Below, in pieces: positions 51,758-60,689 of a stretch of 64,000 bases of DNA. The stretch covers positions 1-64,000 of the forward strand of contig SZPK01000009.1 in NCBI GenBank assembly GCA_030263665.1, in the 5' to 3' direction. The translations under genes and the position numbers were made by a program. A model generated the notes under the pieces. That model was not told where the DNA came from, did not search any database, and worked only from the letters and a program-made list of their open reading frames with translations. Numbering within the stretch: position 1 is the stretch's first letter; each line of letters starts with the position of its first letter. Source of the stretch: Villigracilis sp024434165. Lineage in GTDB: Bacteria > Chloroflexota > Anaerolineae > Anaerolineales > Villigracilaceae.

Positions 51758-52690
51758 TTACAGAAGACTTTGAAGCATATCCTGAATGCTGCCAGTTGCC
51801 AAGGCAATACTTGAATCTGCCGCTCCATAGTACAGTCGAAGCGTGTCGCCATCAGGATCAAGGGTATAGCCACAAGGGAAGACAACTTTATCCACATCCC
51901 CATGATTTTCATACGGCTCTTCAGGTCCAAACACCCATTCATCGCCGCGTTTGAGACAGATCTCTGGGTTGTTCAAGTCGAATAGTGCGAGTCCCAGACG
52001 ATAAATCGCGCCCGATGCGTTCTGTTTGACGCCATGATAGATCATGAGCCAGCCTTGAGGGGTCTCTATTAACGGTGGAGAAAGCCCGATCTTATTTGCG
52101 TCCCACCAACTGCCAAGACGCGCTTCCAGGATCTTTTTATGTCCACCCCAATTTTGCAGATCTGAAGAATACGATATCCAAATATGCGCGCTGGTTGGAC
52201 CAACCGGGCGATGGATTAAAGCCCAATGTCCATTGATCCTGTATGGTAAAAGAGCCGCATCCTTATCTTCTGGCTGCATGATCACACCGAGCCGCTCAAA
52301 AGATTTGAAATCCTTCGTGAGCGCCAGGGCTACGCCAGGACCACCGCTTGCATACGCCGTATACACAATTGCATATTGTTTCAATTCAGGGACATATGTG
52401 ATACGCGGATCTTCAACTCCCCATAACTCGTCTGGATAATTTTCGGGGTCCGCCATAAAAGTAGGTTTGGAGTCGATTTGCCAGTTTTCAACGCCATTTT
52501 CAGAGCGGGCTGCACATAAATGCGAGTGACCCCGCTTATCTTCCACGCGGCATAACAGCAGGGTTGTCCCATCTGCAAGCAAAGTTGCGCCGGGGTTGAA
52601 CACGCTATTTATTGGATAGTGCCAATTCGCAGCCGTTAGGATGGGATTAAGCTTATGACGCTGAAAGAGTTGTAGATTCGAGTTGTTCAA
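51758..52690 (-). CDS. GH130 beta-mannoside phosphorylase-like enzyme
   Basis: 310 residues if started at the TTG (52690) that has AAGGA 7 bases upstream; a TTG at 52726 is the alternative. The five-bladed beta-propeller motifs of GH130 are present: F-N-P-G-A, G-V-E-D-P-R-I (the Asp is the proposed acid), H-R-P-V-G, Y-H-G-V, F-P-C-G and Y-Y-G-A-A-D-S. Enzymes of the family phosphorolyse beta-1,2- or beta-1,4-mannosides. It overlaps the C-terminus of the upstream glycosyltransferase gene, so the two should act in the same pathway. Confidence 0.88.
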   Translation of the reverse strand: MNNSNLQLFQRHKLNPILTAANWHYPINSVFNPGATLLADGTTLLLCRVEDKRGHSHLCAARSENGVENWQIDSKPTFMADPENYPDELWGVEDPRITYVPELKQYAIVYTAYASGGPGVALALTKDFKSFERLGVIMQPEDKDAALLPYRINGHWALIHRPVGPTSAHIWISYSSDLQNWGGHKKILEARLGSWWDANKIGLSPPLIETPQGWLMIYHGVKQNASGAIYRLGLALFDLNNPEICLKRGDEWVFGPEEPYENHGDVDKVVFPCGYTLDPDGDTLRLYYGAADSSIALATGSIQDMLQSLL

Positions 52691-54968
52691 TGTGGGTGTC
52701 CTTGGTTGAGATATTGATGCTTTCAATTAGTTGCAGTTCCAGCAGGGATTGCAGAAATGCGAGCGTGGACTCAGCACCTTGATTTTCATTAAGGCGATCC
52801 GGATGCAGTCCATCTCGACAACCTCCAGTCGTTGGGTCGTAAACCAGGAGGTGCAGGTCATTCCTTCCAAGGAACCACTCAAAGGTTTGCCGGGCTTCCG
52901 TTAGCCATTTCTTATCCTTGGTCACCCGATAAGCTTCAATGCAAGCGGATACCATTGCTTGCGCCTCCACAGGTTGTTGATCGAAACGTGCGCGCTCGCC
53001 ACCTCGTGGATAAAATCCATTCGAGCCAATGGGAACAAAATGATTCTCATGATCTGAGCGTTGTAGTTCCGTAAGCCAGCCAAGAGATTCTATGCCCACA
53101 GTTATCATTTCAGAATTGGACATATCTTTACCACATACCAACATTGCCTGTGACAGAACCGCATTGCAATATGTCAATTTATCTTCAAACCAGTGCCATC
53201 CTTCGATATTGTTATCCCTATAAAGAGCTAGTAACCTGCCTGCCAATTCTGCTTGGACCTGACTCGCGCGACGATCTCCTTCGAATAATAGTAAGTATTC
53301 ATGAATGCCGAGTAAGGCAAACGCCCAGGCACGTGGACTGGTCGTCTCCAGGATGGAGAGCAGGGATTGTTGGAAGATGCGCCCTGCCATATTATGCAAG
53401 GTCGGTGTGTTTGAATGCCCTAGTGTGACACCCAATGACCATAGAGCGCGTCCATGACTGTCTTCAGAACCGATTTTCTCCAGCCAATTCCGCTGATAGT
53501 CCATAAAATTGCGGAAACGTTTCGTCTTTTCATTGAAGGCATGCCAGATGAAAGCAAGGAAACGTGTTTCCAGTCCCGTTGCCTCCTTATTTCCAACTTC
53601 TTCCAAAAGGACACTGACTAGCAACGCCCGGGCGTTGTCGTCGGTTGTATAACCCTCACGGTAATTGGGGATCGTGAAAATGGCGTGTTGGAATATGCCT
53701 GTATCATCGGTGAGATGATGCAAATGATCTAGTTTTAGGGGAGGCAAATCACCAGTCCGTTTGTTCAATGCTTTTACAGCGAATTCTGCCTGGGCAAAAT
53801 AGCGACGTTCGGCGCGGGCACGCTCAAATGTTTTCATATATCGGCGGGCAACCTGTGACCAGGTCATGTCCCTGCCAAATAGATAAGCACGTTTTCGCAT
53901 GGCATGGCGTTTGGATTCGTTGTTTAGTAGATCGATCACTTGATCTGCCAATGCCGGTGGATTGCTAAACGGTACCAATACGCCTCGGCTTTCCGCCAGG
54001 ATTTCCTCTGCGTACCAATAAGGTGTGGAGATGACAGCTTTTCCTGCCCCTACCGTGTAAGCTAATGTGCCAGATGTGATCTGTGCCTCATCAAGATAAG
54101 GTGTGATGTAAATATCCGCTGCGCTAATAAACTGGACCAGTTCTTCCAAACTTACAAAGCGATTGTAGAAGATTACATTTCCAGCCACGCCTTTTTCGCG
54201 CGCAAGCCATTGCAGAGAGAGGCGGTAGGTCTCGCCTTCCTTTTGAAGAACATGTGGATGAGTTGCCCCAACGACAATGTACACAACATTGGGATGTTTC
54301 TCTAATATTGCGGGCAGCGCTTCAATGACATTTTCGATACCTTTATTTGCAGACAACAGTCCAAAACTGAGCAGAACACTTTTTCCCTCGACGCCAAAAA
54401 GATCTTTATTGAAACTAGGGTCTACAAATGGGATGTCGGGAATGCCATGGGGGATCAGGTCGATCTTTTCCGGGGAGACGTTGTAGACATCCTGCAGGAA
54501 TTCAACCCCGCGCTCACTCATGACAACAACGCGATCTGACAATGAAATAATCTCCTCCAACACTCGTCGCTGATCAACATTTGGCTCACGGAGAATCGTA
54601 TGCAACGTGGTGACCACTGGCATGCGCAATTCACGCAGAAGCGTCAGAATGTAACTACCAGCCTTGCCGCCATAGATCCCGTATTCATGCTGAAGTGACA
54701 CCATGTCCACATTATTGATATTTAGAAAATCTGCGGCGCGGCGATAGGATTCGATATCCTTTTCAGTCAGTTCGAATCGGACACGGGATGAGTATTCATA
54801 GCCTGTCTCCGTATCGTTAACAGGTAATGCAATGCAGGCTGTACCTTTGAATTCATCTGCAATGGACTCGCACAGATCGGTGGTGAAAGTGGCAATGCCG
54901 CATTGACGAGGTTGATAATTGCCAATAAAAGCAATGCGCTTGAGGATCGAGTAGCTGGGTCTTTCCAT
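52653..54968 (-). CDS. GT4 glycosyltransferase fused to an alpha/alpha-barrel domain
   Basis: 771 residues. The N-terminal ~400 residues are a GT-B glycosyltransferase (GT4): G-N-Y-Q-P-R-Q-C-G-I-A, H-E-Y-G-I-Y-G, P-H-G-I-P, and E-x7-E-like A-E-E-I-L-A-E-S. The C-terminal ~350 residues are helical with W-G-Y/Y-N-W-like repeats (D-D-N-A-R-A-L, W-H-W-F-E-D-K, Q-Q-P-V-E-A-Q-A), resembling six-hairpin glycosidases. With GH130 alongside, a mannoside-building or recycling role is likely; the acceptor is unknown. It is followed by the GH130 gene, which overlaps it. Confidence 0.88.
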   Translation of the reverse strand: MERPSYSILKRIAFIGNYQPRQCGIATFTTDLCESIADEFKGTACIALPVNDTETGYEYSSRVRFELTEKDIESYRRAADFLNINNVDMVSLQHEYGIYGGKAGSYILTLLRELRMPVVTTLHTILREPNVDQRRVLEEIISLSDRVVVMSERGVEFLQDVYNVSPEKIDLIPHGIPDIPFVDPSFNKDLFGVEGKSVLLSFGLLSANKGIENVIEALPAILEKHPNVVYIVVGATHPHVLQKEGETYRLSLQWLAREKGVAGNVIFYNRFVSLEELVQFISAADIYITPYLDEAQITSGTLAYTVGAGKAVISTPYWYAEEILAESRGVLVPFSNPPALADQVIDLLNNESKRHAMRKRAYLFGRDMTWSQVARRYMKTFERARAERRYFAQAEFAVKALNKRTGDLPPLKLDHLHHLTDDTGIFQHAIFTIPNYREGYTTDDNARALLVSVLLEEVGNKEATGLETRFLAFIWHAFNEKTKRFRNFMDYQRNWLEKIGSEDSHGRALWSLGVTLGHSNTPTLHNMAGRIFQQSLLSILETTSPRAWAFALLGIHEYLLLFEGDRRASQVQAELAGRLLALYRDNNIEGWHWFEDKLTYCNAVLSQAMLVCGKDMSNSEMITVGIESLGWLTELQRSDHENHFVPIGSNGFYPRGGERARFDQQPVEAQAMVSACIEAYRVTKDKKWLTEARQTFEWFLGRNDLHLLVYDPTTGGCRDGLHPDRLNENQGAESTLAFLQSLLELQLIESINISTKDTHIEQLESTTLSAS

Positions 54969-54980
54969 ATCATGTTCTCC

Positions 54981-55442
54981 TTACAAAATTAAAGGTCTGG
55001 CAGTATTTTCTTCGAGCAATTCTTTGAGCAGTTTTAGGTTTTCTTTGATTTGTTTTTTCGTCTTTTTTTTCAAGGGTTGTTTCGTTGAATAGGACAGGAT
55101 TAATGGCATGTACTCGCATCTGTATCGACATGCCAACTTTTGTGCTGCCTTGGTTCATTTCGAAGGTAAAGATAGTGTGTGAATTTAAGGGTCCGGACAG
55201 GGATTTGAACTCATATCTTTTGCTTGACTCATATTCTGTCACCTCAAAGGTGCCCAAGTTGCGGCGACCCATTAAGTGTCCAATGCTTCGGAAAAAAGAT
55301 CCTATCGCGGTGCCTTTTCGGATAATCTGCTGGATACCAGAGTGTCATACTGCCATTGAAAATCATTCTCCGGTGTGCATAAAAAATCAAATACCTGTCT
55401 GACGGGTCGGTAAATGATGGTATTCGTATTGATCTGGATCAT
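54981..55442 (-). pseudogene. SRPBCC (START/polyketide cyclase-like) protein gene with two frameshifts
   Basis: The three reading frames together make a full ~150-residue SRPBCC protein. Frame 1 starts at 55442 behind an AAAGGAA box and reads M-I-Q-I-N-T ... V-F-D-F-L ... W-Q-Y-D-T-L. A missing G near 55340 shifts to frame 2 (G-I-Q-Q-I-I ... G-T-F-E-V-T-E-Y-E-S). At an A8 run near 55066 it shifts to frame 3, ending K-E-N-L-K-L-L-K-E-L-L-E-E. Both are single-base losses, one in a homopolymer, so this is either a fresh pseudogene or assembly error. SRPBCC proteins bind hydrophobic ligands. Confidence 0.7.
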
Positions 55443-55471
55443 TAATTCCTTTCGGTTGTAATTTGGGATGT

Positions 55472-55756
55472 TCACGGTTTATAGGGCGGGTCCTTGATGC
55501 CGCGTTGCGCTCTTAACTTGACCAGATGTACTATTAATTTATATTCATCCAGCACATATCTGTGGAACATGTTTACTGCCTGGTCTGCTTCGCTTTGTGC
55601 GCTCATGGTAACAAAGGCATATCCTTTGGAAATACCGCTTTTCCTATCGATCATTAATTCTGCCTCAATAACATCTCCGGCTCGTGTAAACAAGTTGCTC
55701 AAGTCGTTCTGTGTTGTACGCCTGGACAAATTCCCCACGTACAGCTGTATATTCAT
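55472..55756 (-). CDS. Small RNA-binding protein with one RRM domain
   Basis: 94 residues. RNP2 is L-Y-V-G-N-L and RNP1 is K-G-Y-A-F-V-T-M, the two signature strands of an RNA-recognition motif. Most of the protein is the RRM, with a short basic tail (R-A-Q-R-G-I-K). Similar bacterial RRM proteins of cyanobacteria and Chloroflexi are often cold-induced RNA chaperones. Its start adjoins the stop of the SnoaL-like gene (TAATG), so they are co-transcribed. Confidence 0.92.
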   Translation of the reverse strand: MNIQLYVGNLSRRTTQNDLSNLFTRAGDVIEAELMIDRKSGISKGYAFVTMSAQSEADQAVNMFHRYVLDEYKLIVHLVKLRAQRGIKDPPYKP

Positions 55757-56214
55757 TACAGGCTTTCTTTTTCTGGAAGTTGTATAGCAACTCCAAGTTG
55801 GCGCAGAACCGCTTCCAATCCTGCACCGTCGGCTGGTTCAACAACCCATAGTTTGACCATCCCATCCTTGACAGTGACCTTGGTTTTTGCCATTTTCGCA
55901 GAAACGTGTTTGTTGGTGGCAGGAATCAAGCCCATGTTCACATTGATCAGGTCGAGTGGACCTGTATGGGTTCCGCTTAACTGTGTTGTGGATCTAACTA
56001 TATCGCCGTTAGCGCCAATCACCTTAAAATGATAATCTAGGTCAGGGAATGCAGTCTTAAGGTTCGCACTCATTTCAAGCCACGTTTCCTTATTGATCGA
56101 TTTAGGGACCAAACCGCTGAAATGAAAATCATCCGTCAGCATGGATTTTGCAAGCTCGAACTCGCCTTCCTGAATCGAATCCATGAAGGCTTGAACGACT
56201 TCTCTTTTATTCAT
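55756..56214 (-). CDS. SnoaL/NTF2-like protein
   Basis: 152 residues from the ATG at 56214 (AAAGGAA box). The N-terminal V-V-Q-A-F-M-D-S-I-Q-E-G helix, W-L-E-M-S-A-N-L segment and F-P-D-L-D-Y-H strand are typical of SnoaL-like ester-cyclase family proteins with a cone-shaped NTF2 fold. Such proteins bind or convert small hydrophobic molecules; many have no known substrate. First of an operon with the RRM protein gene. Confidence 0.82.
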   Translation of the reverse strand: MNKREVVQAFMDSIQEGEFELAKSMLTDDFHFSGLVPKSINKETWLEMSANLKTAFPDLDYHFKVIGANGDIVRSTTQLSGTHTGPLDLINVNMGLIPATNKHVSAKMAKTKVTVKDGMVKLWVVEPADGAGLEAVLRQLGVAIQLPEKESL

Positions 56215-56516
56215 AATATATTCCTTTTCTTCCAGTCGTGCCAATTCCAAGTAAACGGGCCTGGATTAACGGATGTTCCCTATGGAACACCCTCCTTTTC
56301 CCCCATTTGATAAACATGAAGTTTACAAAGCGCCTCTGCCAGTGTAGCACACTATTGGGACAAAATGTCAATCAGTCAATAAATATTGCTTGTTAAGCAT
56401 GAGATTCTCATCAAAAACCAATGAAACACCACTTGTTTCTTGCAGTAGAATGATTATCATAATAATTGAACTATTCATTTGATAAGTTTCACTGTTTGCA
56501 GCAAGAGGTAACCCGT

Positions 56517-58085
56517 GTGAAAAAAGGCTTGGATCAATCTCAGTCTGGATCAGAAGATGGGCAATATCGCAGAATCTTCGATTCAGCCAACAATGGAATG
56601 CTCATCAGCGACCTTGAAACAGGGCATGTGGTGGAGGCGAATCTGGCTGCATGCACCATGCATGGCTATACCTATGAAGAAATGATTGGGGCGCCATTGA
56701 TAAGACTCATTCACCCCGATAACCAGTTTACATTTGGAGAATTTTTCAGGACTTTTCAATCAGATGGTACATCCCATGTGCAAGCCTTGCATATACGACG
56801 AGATGGTACGATTTTTCATGCTGAGTGGGACGTGACTTTTGTCGATCATCAGGGGCGCTCATGTTTATTAGGAATGATCCGTGATGTTAGTGAACGTATT
56901 CAAGCCGAGAAGAGGCTCCACCAAAATGTAGCGATCCATTCCCATGAACAAGCCACCCTTTTGGCGATCTCCCATACATTGGCTTCCACCCTTGAACTCC
57001 AGCCTGGGGTGATCCTCGATCAATTGCGTGAAATCATTGAATATAACCATGCTGGGTTGTTTTCTCTTGAAGAAGGAACTTTGGTCACCCTTGCGATGCG
57101 GGGAACAATACCGCTAGAACAATCTGTTCCCATTCGTATTCAAGTAAGTAACAGCCAAATCCTAGAGGATCTTTTTCATGGGCACCACCCCATCCGAATT
57201 GCCGATGTGTGGAGCAATGAACCTATGGCACAATCCTTGCGCTCGTTTTTGAATGATGGGGCGTCTGTATTGCTGGAAGGAATGCATTCATGGATGTGGG
57301 TTCCATTAGCCGTGAAGAGCCGCGTGATCGGTGCCATGGGGGTGGCGCATAAAACACGGAGTTTTTTCACACCCCACCACGCAGACTTGGCGCTGAGTGT
57401 GGCAAACCAGGCGGCCATCACCATGATCAATGCCGATCTGTATGGGCACGCCCAGGAACTGGCTATTCTGGAAGAACGCCAACGTCTGGCGCGCGACTTG
57501 CACGATGCAGTCAACCAGTCTCTCTTTTCCGCAGGATTGATCGCCGAAGTCCTGCCGCGCTTATGGGATCGCGATCAGGCAGAGGCACGGCGTTCGCTTG
57601 AAGATTTACGCAAATTGACGCGCGGTGCTATAGCTGAGATGCGTGCCCTGCTGGCGGAACTGCGCCCCTCCACGTTGACTGATGCCGAGTTGGGTGATTT
57701 GTTGCGATTGCTGGGTAATGCTTTCAGTGGGCGCACAAATGTGCCTGCCACAGTGATAGCGAATGGTCAGGGCGTGTTACCGGCTGAGGTTCAAGTGACA
57801 ATTTACCGCTTAAGCCAAGAGGCGTTGAATAATGTCGCTAAACACGCGGAAGCCAACAGGGTGGAAATCCTTCTGGAGCAGGATGCGTCCTCCATTGATC
57901 TAACGATTCGTGATGATGGCAAAGGCTTTGATACAAATCAAATTCTTTCAGGTCACTATGGTTTGAGTATGATGCGCGAGCGTGCTGAAGCGATAGGTGC
58001 GCACTTATCGATCATCAGCCAACCAGGGAAAGGAACTGAATTGACCCTTCGCTGGGAAGAAATTAGAAAGAAAGAGGCTGTATGA
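56517..58085 (+). CDS. PAS-GAF sensor histidine kinase of the NarL/LiaS class
   Basis: 522 residues from GTG (56517), AGAGGT box 6 bases before. A PAS domain (~15-130), GAF domain (~160-310) and HisKA_3 dimerisation helix with R-D-L-H-D-A-V-N-Q (phospho-acceptor His329) precede HATPase motifs N-N-V-A-K-H-A, D-D-G-K-G-F and G-L-S-M-M. No TM helix, so it is a soluble sensor. The response regulator start overlaps its stop by 4 bp (ATGA): a classical two-component pair. Confidence 0.95.
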   Translation: MKKGLDQSQSGSEDGQYRRIFDSANNGMLISDLETGHVVEANLAACTMHGYTYEEMIGAPLIRLIHPDNQFTFGEFFRTFQSDGTSHVQALHIRRDGTIFHAEWDVTFVDHQGRSCLLGMIRDVSERIQAEKRLHQNVAIHSHEQATLLAISHTLASTLELQPGVILDQLREIIEYNHAGLFSLEEGTLVTLAMRGTIPLEQSVPIRIQVSNSQILEDLFHGHHPIRIADVWSNEPMAQSLRSFLNDGASVLLEGMHSWMWVPLAVKSRVIGAMGVAHKTRSFFTPHHADLALSVANQAAITMINADLYGHAQELAILEERQRLARDLHDAVNQSLFSAGLIAEVLPRLWDRDQAEARRSLEDLRKLTRGAIAEMRALLAELRPSTLTDAELGDLLRLLGNAFSGRTNVPATVIANGQGVLPAEVQVTIYRLSQEALNNVAKHAEANRVEILLEQDASSIDLTIRDDGKGFDTNQILSGHYGLSMMRERAEAIGAHLSIISQPGKGTELTLRWEEIRKKEAV

Positions 58086-58717
58086 ATGATCCTATTCGTG
58101 TCATGCTTGTGGATGATCACACCATGGTTCGTAAGGGGTTGGCGACTTTTCTAAAAACTTTTGATGATCTGAAGTTGGTTGGCGAAGCAGGAAGTGGAGC
58201 AGTTGCGATTGAATTGTGTGTTGAAATTCGGCCGGATATTGTTTTAATGGATATGGTCATGCCAGATATGGATGGGGCAGAAGCTGTTCAGAAGATTCGC
58301 CAGAAAGTTCCCCATGTGCAAGTGATCATGTTATCCAGTTTCAAGGAGGGAAAACTTATCAAGAAGGCATTGGAATCTGGAGCGATTGGATATCTGCTTA
58401 AGGATATTTCTGCGGATGAACTTGCCAGAGCCATTCGCTTGGCATATGCCGGACGTGCCACCCTCTCCCCCGAAGCTGCCCAATCTCTAGTCGAAACTAC
58501 TAATCTGCCGCCTGCTCCTGGACTCGACCTGACCGAACGAGAACTTGATGTTTTAACCTTGATGGTCGAAGGGTTGAGCAATAATCAAATTGCAGCCAAA
58601 TTGGGCGTGAGTACCTCTACTATTAAATCGCATGTAAGTAATGTCTTGTCGAAATTAGGGGTGGGAAGCCGCACGGAGGCGGTTACTTTGGCCCTGCGAA
58701 ATCACATCATCATCTGA
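58082..58717 (+). CDS. NarL/LuxR-type response regulator
   Basis: 211 residues. Receiver with D-D-H and phospho-acceptor Asp57 (L-M-D-M-V-M-P-D-M-D-G), and a conserved Lys in L-L-K-D. The C-terminal LuxR-type HTH (~148-205) has L-T-E-R-E-L-D-V-L and I-A-A-K-L-G-V-S-T-S-T-I-K-S-H. It acts as the output of the PAS-GAF kinase by binding DNA once phosphorylated. Confidence 0.96.
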   Translation: MNDPIRVMLVDDHTMVRKGLATFLKTFDDLKLVGEAGSGAVAIELCVEIRPDIVLMDMVMPDMDGAEAVQKIRQKVPHVQVIMLSSFKEGKLIKKALESGAIGYLLKDISADELARAIRLAYAGRATLSPEAAQSLVETTNLPPAPGLDLTERELDVLTLMVEGLSNNQIAAKLGVSTSTIKSHVSNVLSKLGVGSRTEAVTLALRNHIII

Positions 58718-58730
58718 TAAATTCTATAAA

Positions 58731-58777
58731 AAATGCTCATTGCCAGGATGAGGGGGACATCCTAACAGTGAGCATTT
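58731..58777 (+). terminator. Terminator-like long hairpin after the response regulator gene
   Basis: AAATGCTCATTG (58731-58742) pairs with CAGTGAGCATTT (58766-58777, one G-T pair), with an inner GGATG/CATCC pair. No clean T run follows, so efficiency is uncertain. Confidence 0.55.
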
Positions 58778-58802
58778 ATATTACCCAAAGAGCGGTTAAT
58801 AG

Positions 58803-58825
58803 GCCTCCCCCAAATGGCGGAGGAA
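58803..58825. repeat. Short CTCCCCCAAATGGCGGAG hairpin element (copy 1)
   Basis: The word CCTCC...GGAGG with loop CCCAAATGGC. Variants recur at about 59885 and, as part of longer elements, at 60293 and 61571. Confidence 0.6.
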
Positions 58826-58943
58826 TGATTGCTCCATTTGTTGGATGTGACTGGATATTTTGTTTTATAAAATTAGGTAGCGGAGTTTATACTGGCGGAC
58901 ACGACAGATATTGATAACCCTCATAGAAATTAAGAAGGCTGCC

Positions 58944-59876
58944 ATGACGAATGTAAAAAAAATAAAGACTTCGGAATTGCGTTACCGCCGCTTGTTCGAA
59001 GCAGCTCAGGATGGTATCTTGATTCTGGACGCTGAAACGGGCATGATCGAAGACGTCAACCCGTATCTGATTAAAATGCTGGGTTATTCGCGCGAAGAAT
59101 TCATGAAAAAGAAATTATGGGAAATGGGCGCGTTCAAGGACGTTGAAGCCAGTAAAGAGGCATTTGAAGCCTTGCAGAAGAATGAATTCATTCGCTATGA
59201 AGATCTGCCTCTTAAAGCGAAAGATGGAAGACTGATCGAGGTGGAATTTGTCAGTAATGTCTATCTAGTAGATGAGGAGAAGGTTATTCAATGTAACATC
59301 CGCGATATTACCGAGCGGAAACAAGCCCAGGCTGATCTGCTGAAGAGCGAAGCACTTCTGCGAGAACTGTCCATGCGCGACCATCTGACAGGATTGTTCA
59401 ACCGTCGTTATCTGGAAGAGACGCTGGAACGTGAACTCTTGCGGGTTGCACGAAAAGGGCTGCCTTTGGGGTTGATTATGCTGGATGTGGATGATTTCAA
59501 GCGTTTCAATGATGTTCATGGCCATGCCATGGGAGATGCCATCCTGCGTGAAGTGGGCAAACTATTGCTTGGTCACGTGCGCAGAGAAGACATCCCCTGC
59601 CGATATGGCGGCGATGAATTTATTGTTATCCTGCCAGATGCCTCACAGGCGGTGACATACGAACGCGCTGAATTTTTTTGTGAATATGCCAGACAATCCC
59701 ATTTCAAATTCGAAGAACAAGTCTTGGATCCGGTCACCCTTTCAATGGGTATAGCAATTTATCCTGAACACGGATTCACTAGCGATGCCATCTTGCGGTC
59801 TGCTGACTCTGCCCTCTATCGCGCCAAGCATGCAGGGCGCGATCAGGTGGTGGTGGCGGAAAAATCGGTTGGATGA
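58944..59876 (+). CDS. PAS-GGDEF diguanylate cyclase
   Basis: 310 residues from the ATG at 58944. A PAS domain (~8-130, with L-F-E-A-A-Q-D-G-I-L-I-L-D) is followed by a GGDEF domain (~145-305) with the intact R-Y-G-G-D-E-F catalytic motif and, just before it, the R-R-E-D inhibitory-site motif. It should make cyclic di-GMP under product inhibition. No TM helix. The next downstream gene is a truncated copy of its PAS half. Confidence 0.95.
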   Translation: MTNVKKIKTSELRYRRLFEAAQDGILILDAETGMIEDVNPYLIKMLGYSREEFMKKKLWEMGAFKDVEASKEAFEALQKNEFIRYEDLPLKAKDGRLIEVEFVSNVYLVDEEKVIQCNIRDITERKQAQADLLKSEALLRELSMRDHLTGLFNRRYLEETLERELLRVARKGLPLGLIMLDVDDFKRFNDVHGHAMGDAILREVGKLLLGHVRREDIPCRYGGDEFIVILPDASQAVTYERAEFFCEYARQSHFKFEEQVLDPVTLSMGIAIYPEHGFTSDAILRSADSALYRAKHAGRDQVVVAEKSVG

Positions 59877-59946
59877 TACCTGCAAGCCTCCCCAAATGGC
59901 GGGGAGCATTGGGTTGTAACCGGCGTAAGAAGCGTATCTGCACAAG

Positions 59947-60273
59947 ATGAAAAGTACAGAAGGAAAAGTCGGGAAGAAAAATCAAAAATCTTTGGGATCT
60001 TCAGAGCTTCGTTATCGCCGCTTGTTTGAGGCAGCTCAGGATGGTATCTTGATTCTGGACGCCAAAACGGGCCCGATCGAAGATATCAACCCGTATTTAA
60101 TAACCATGCTGGGCTATTCGCGGGAAGAGTTTGTCGAGAAAAAAATTGGGGATGTTGGCGCGTTTCAGGATGTGGAAGCCAGCAAAGAGACGTTTGAGAT
60201 CTTGCAGGATAAGGAAACATCCGCGCCTCGACAAGGACTCACTTCGACGCAAAGGTTGTGGATGTTTTCATGA
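59947..60273 (+). pseudogene. Truncated PAS duplicate of the diguanylate cyclase
   Basis: 108 residues. The first ~85 residues repeat the PAS of the gene upstream almost exactly (S-E-L-R-Y-R-R-L-F-E-A-A-Q-D-G-I), then diverge at K-E-T-S. No GGDEF follows. Another frame of the tail reads D-A-K-V-V-D-V-F-M-R, resembling the missing PAS end. It looks like a partial tandem duplication that decayed. Confidence 0.6.
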
Positions 60274-60291
60274 GGATAATAGAAAAGTAAT

Positions 60292-60352
60292 GTCCCCCAA
60301 ATGGCGGAGATACAAATTCCCCAACCGACGGATGCGGTTGGGGAATTTGTAT
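60292..60352. repeat. Covarying hairpin element, copy A
   Basis: A perfect 17-bp stem (60310-60326 with 60336-60352), 9-base loop, preceded by a CCCCCAAATGGCGGAG hairpin. The sister copy at 61571 has the same structure with paired base changes. Confidence 0.75.
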
Positions 60353-60450
60353 TCATAATTAAAAAGAGTGATTAATGTAAGTCGAAACAAGCTGTATTTA
60401 ATACTTCAACATGAAGATTGTAATTCATTCAAATCAAAAGGAGTAATTCC

Positions 60451-60657
60451 ATGTCAGTTGCAAAAGTTAGTGAAATCATCGCGTCTTCACCAAAGAGCTT
60501 TGACGATGCGATCAAAGAAGGTATTGCGCGTGCGCAAAAGACGCTGAAGAATGTCAAGTCGGCATGGGTGGAAAACCAGCAGGTCGAGCTGGATGATAAT
60601 GGGCAGATATCGGCGTACCGTGTTCAGTTAAAGATCACGTTTGTCCTTGAGGATTGA
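60451..60657 (+). CDS. Dodecin family flavin-binding protein
   Basis: 68 residues, the normal length. The pattern S-V-A-K-V-S-E-I-I-A-S-S-P-K-S-F-D-D-A-I at the start, the A-W-V-E-N-Q-Q-V strand and the final Y-R-V-Q-L-K-I-T-F strand are typical of dodecins, which form 12-mer shells that store or scavenge flavins. The conserved Trp (in S-A-W-V) that stacks on the flavin is present. AAAGGAG box. First of the stress-protein cluster. Confidence 0.93.
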   Translation: MSVAKVSEIIASSPKSFDDAIKEGIARAQKTLKNVKSAWVENQQVELDDNGQISAYRVQLKITFVLED

Positions 60658-60689
60658 TCAAAAGGTTTGATGGCATTCAGGAACAGGAA

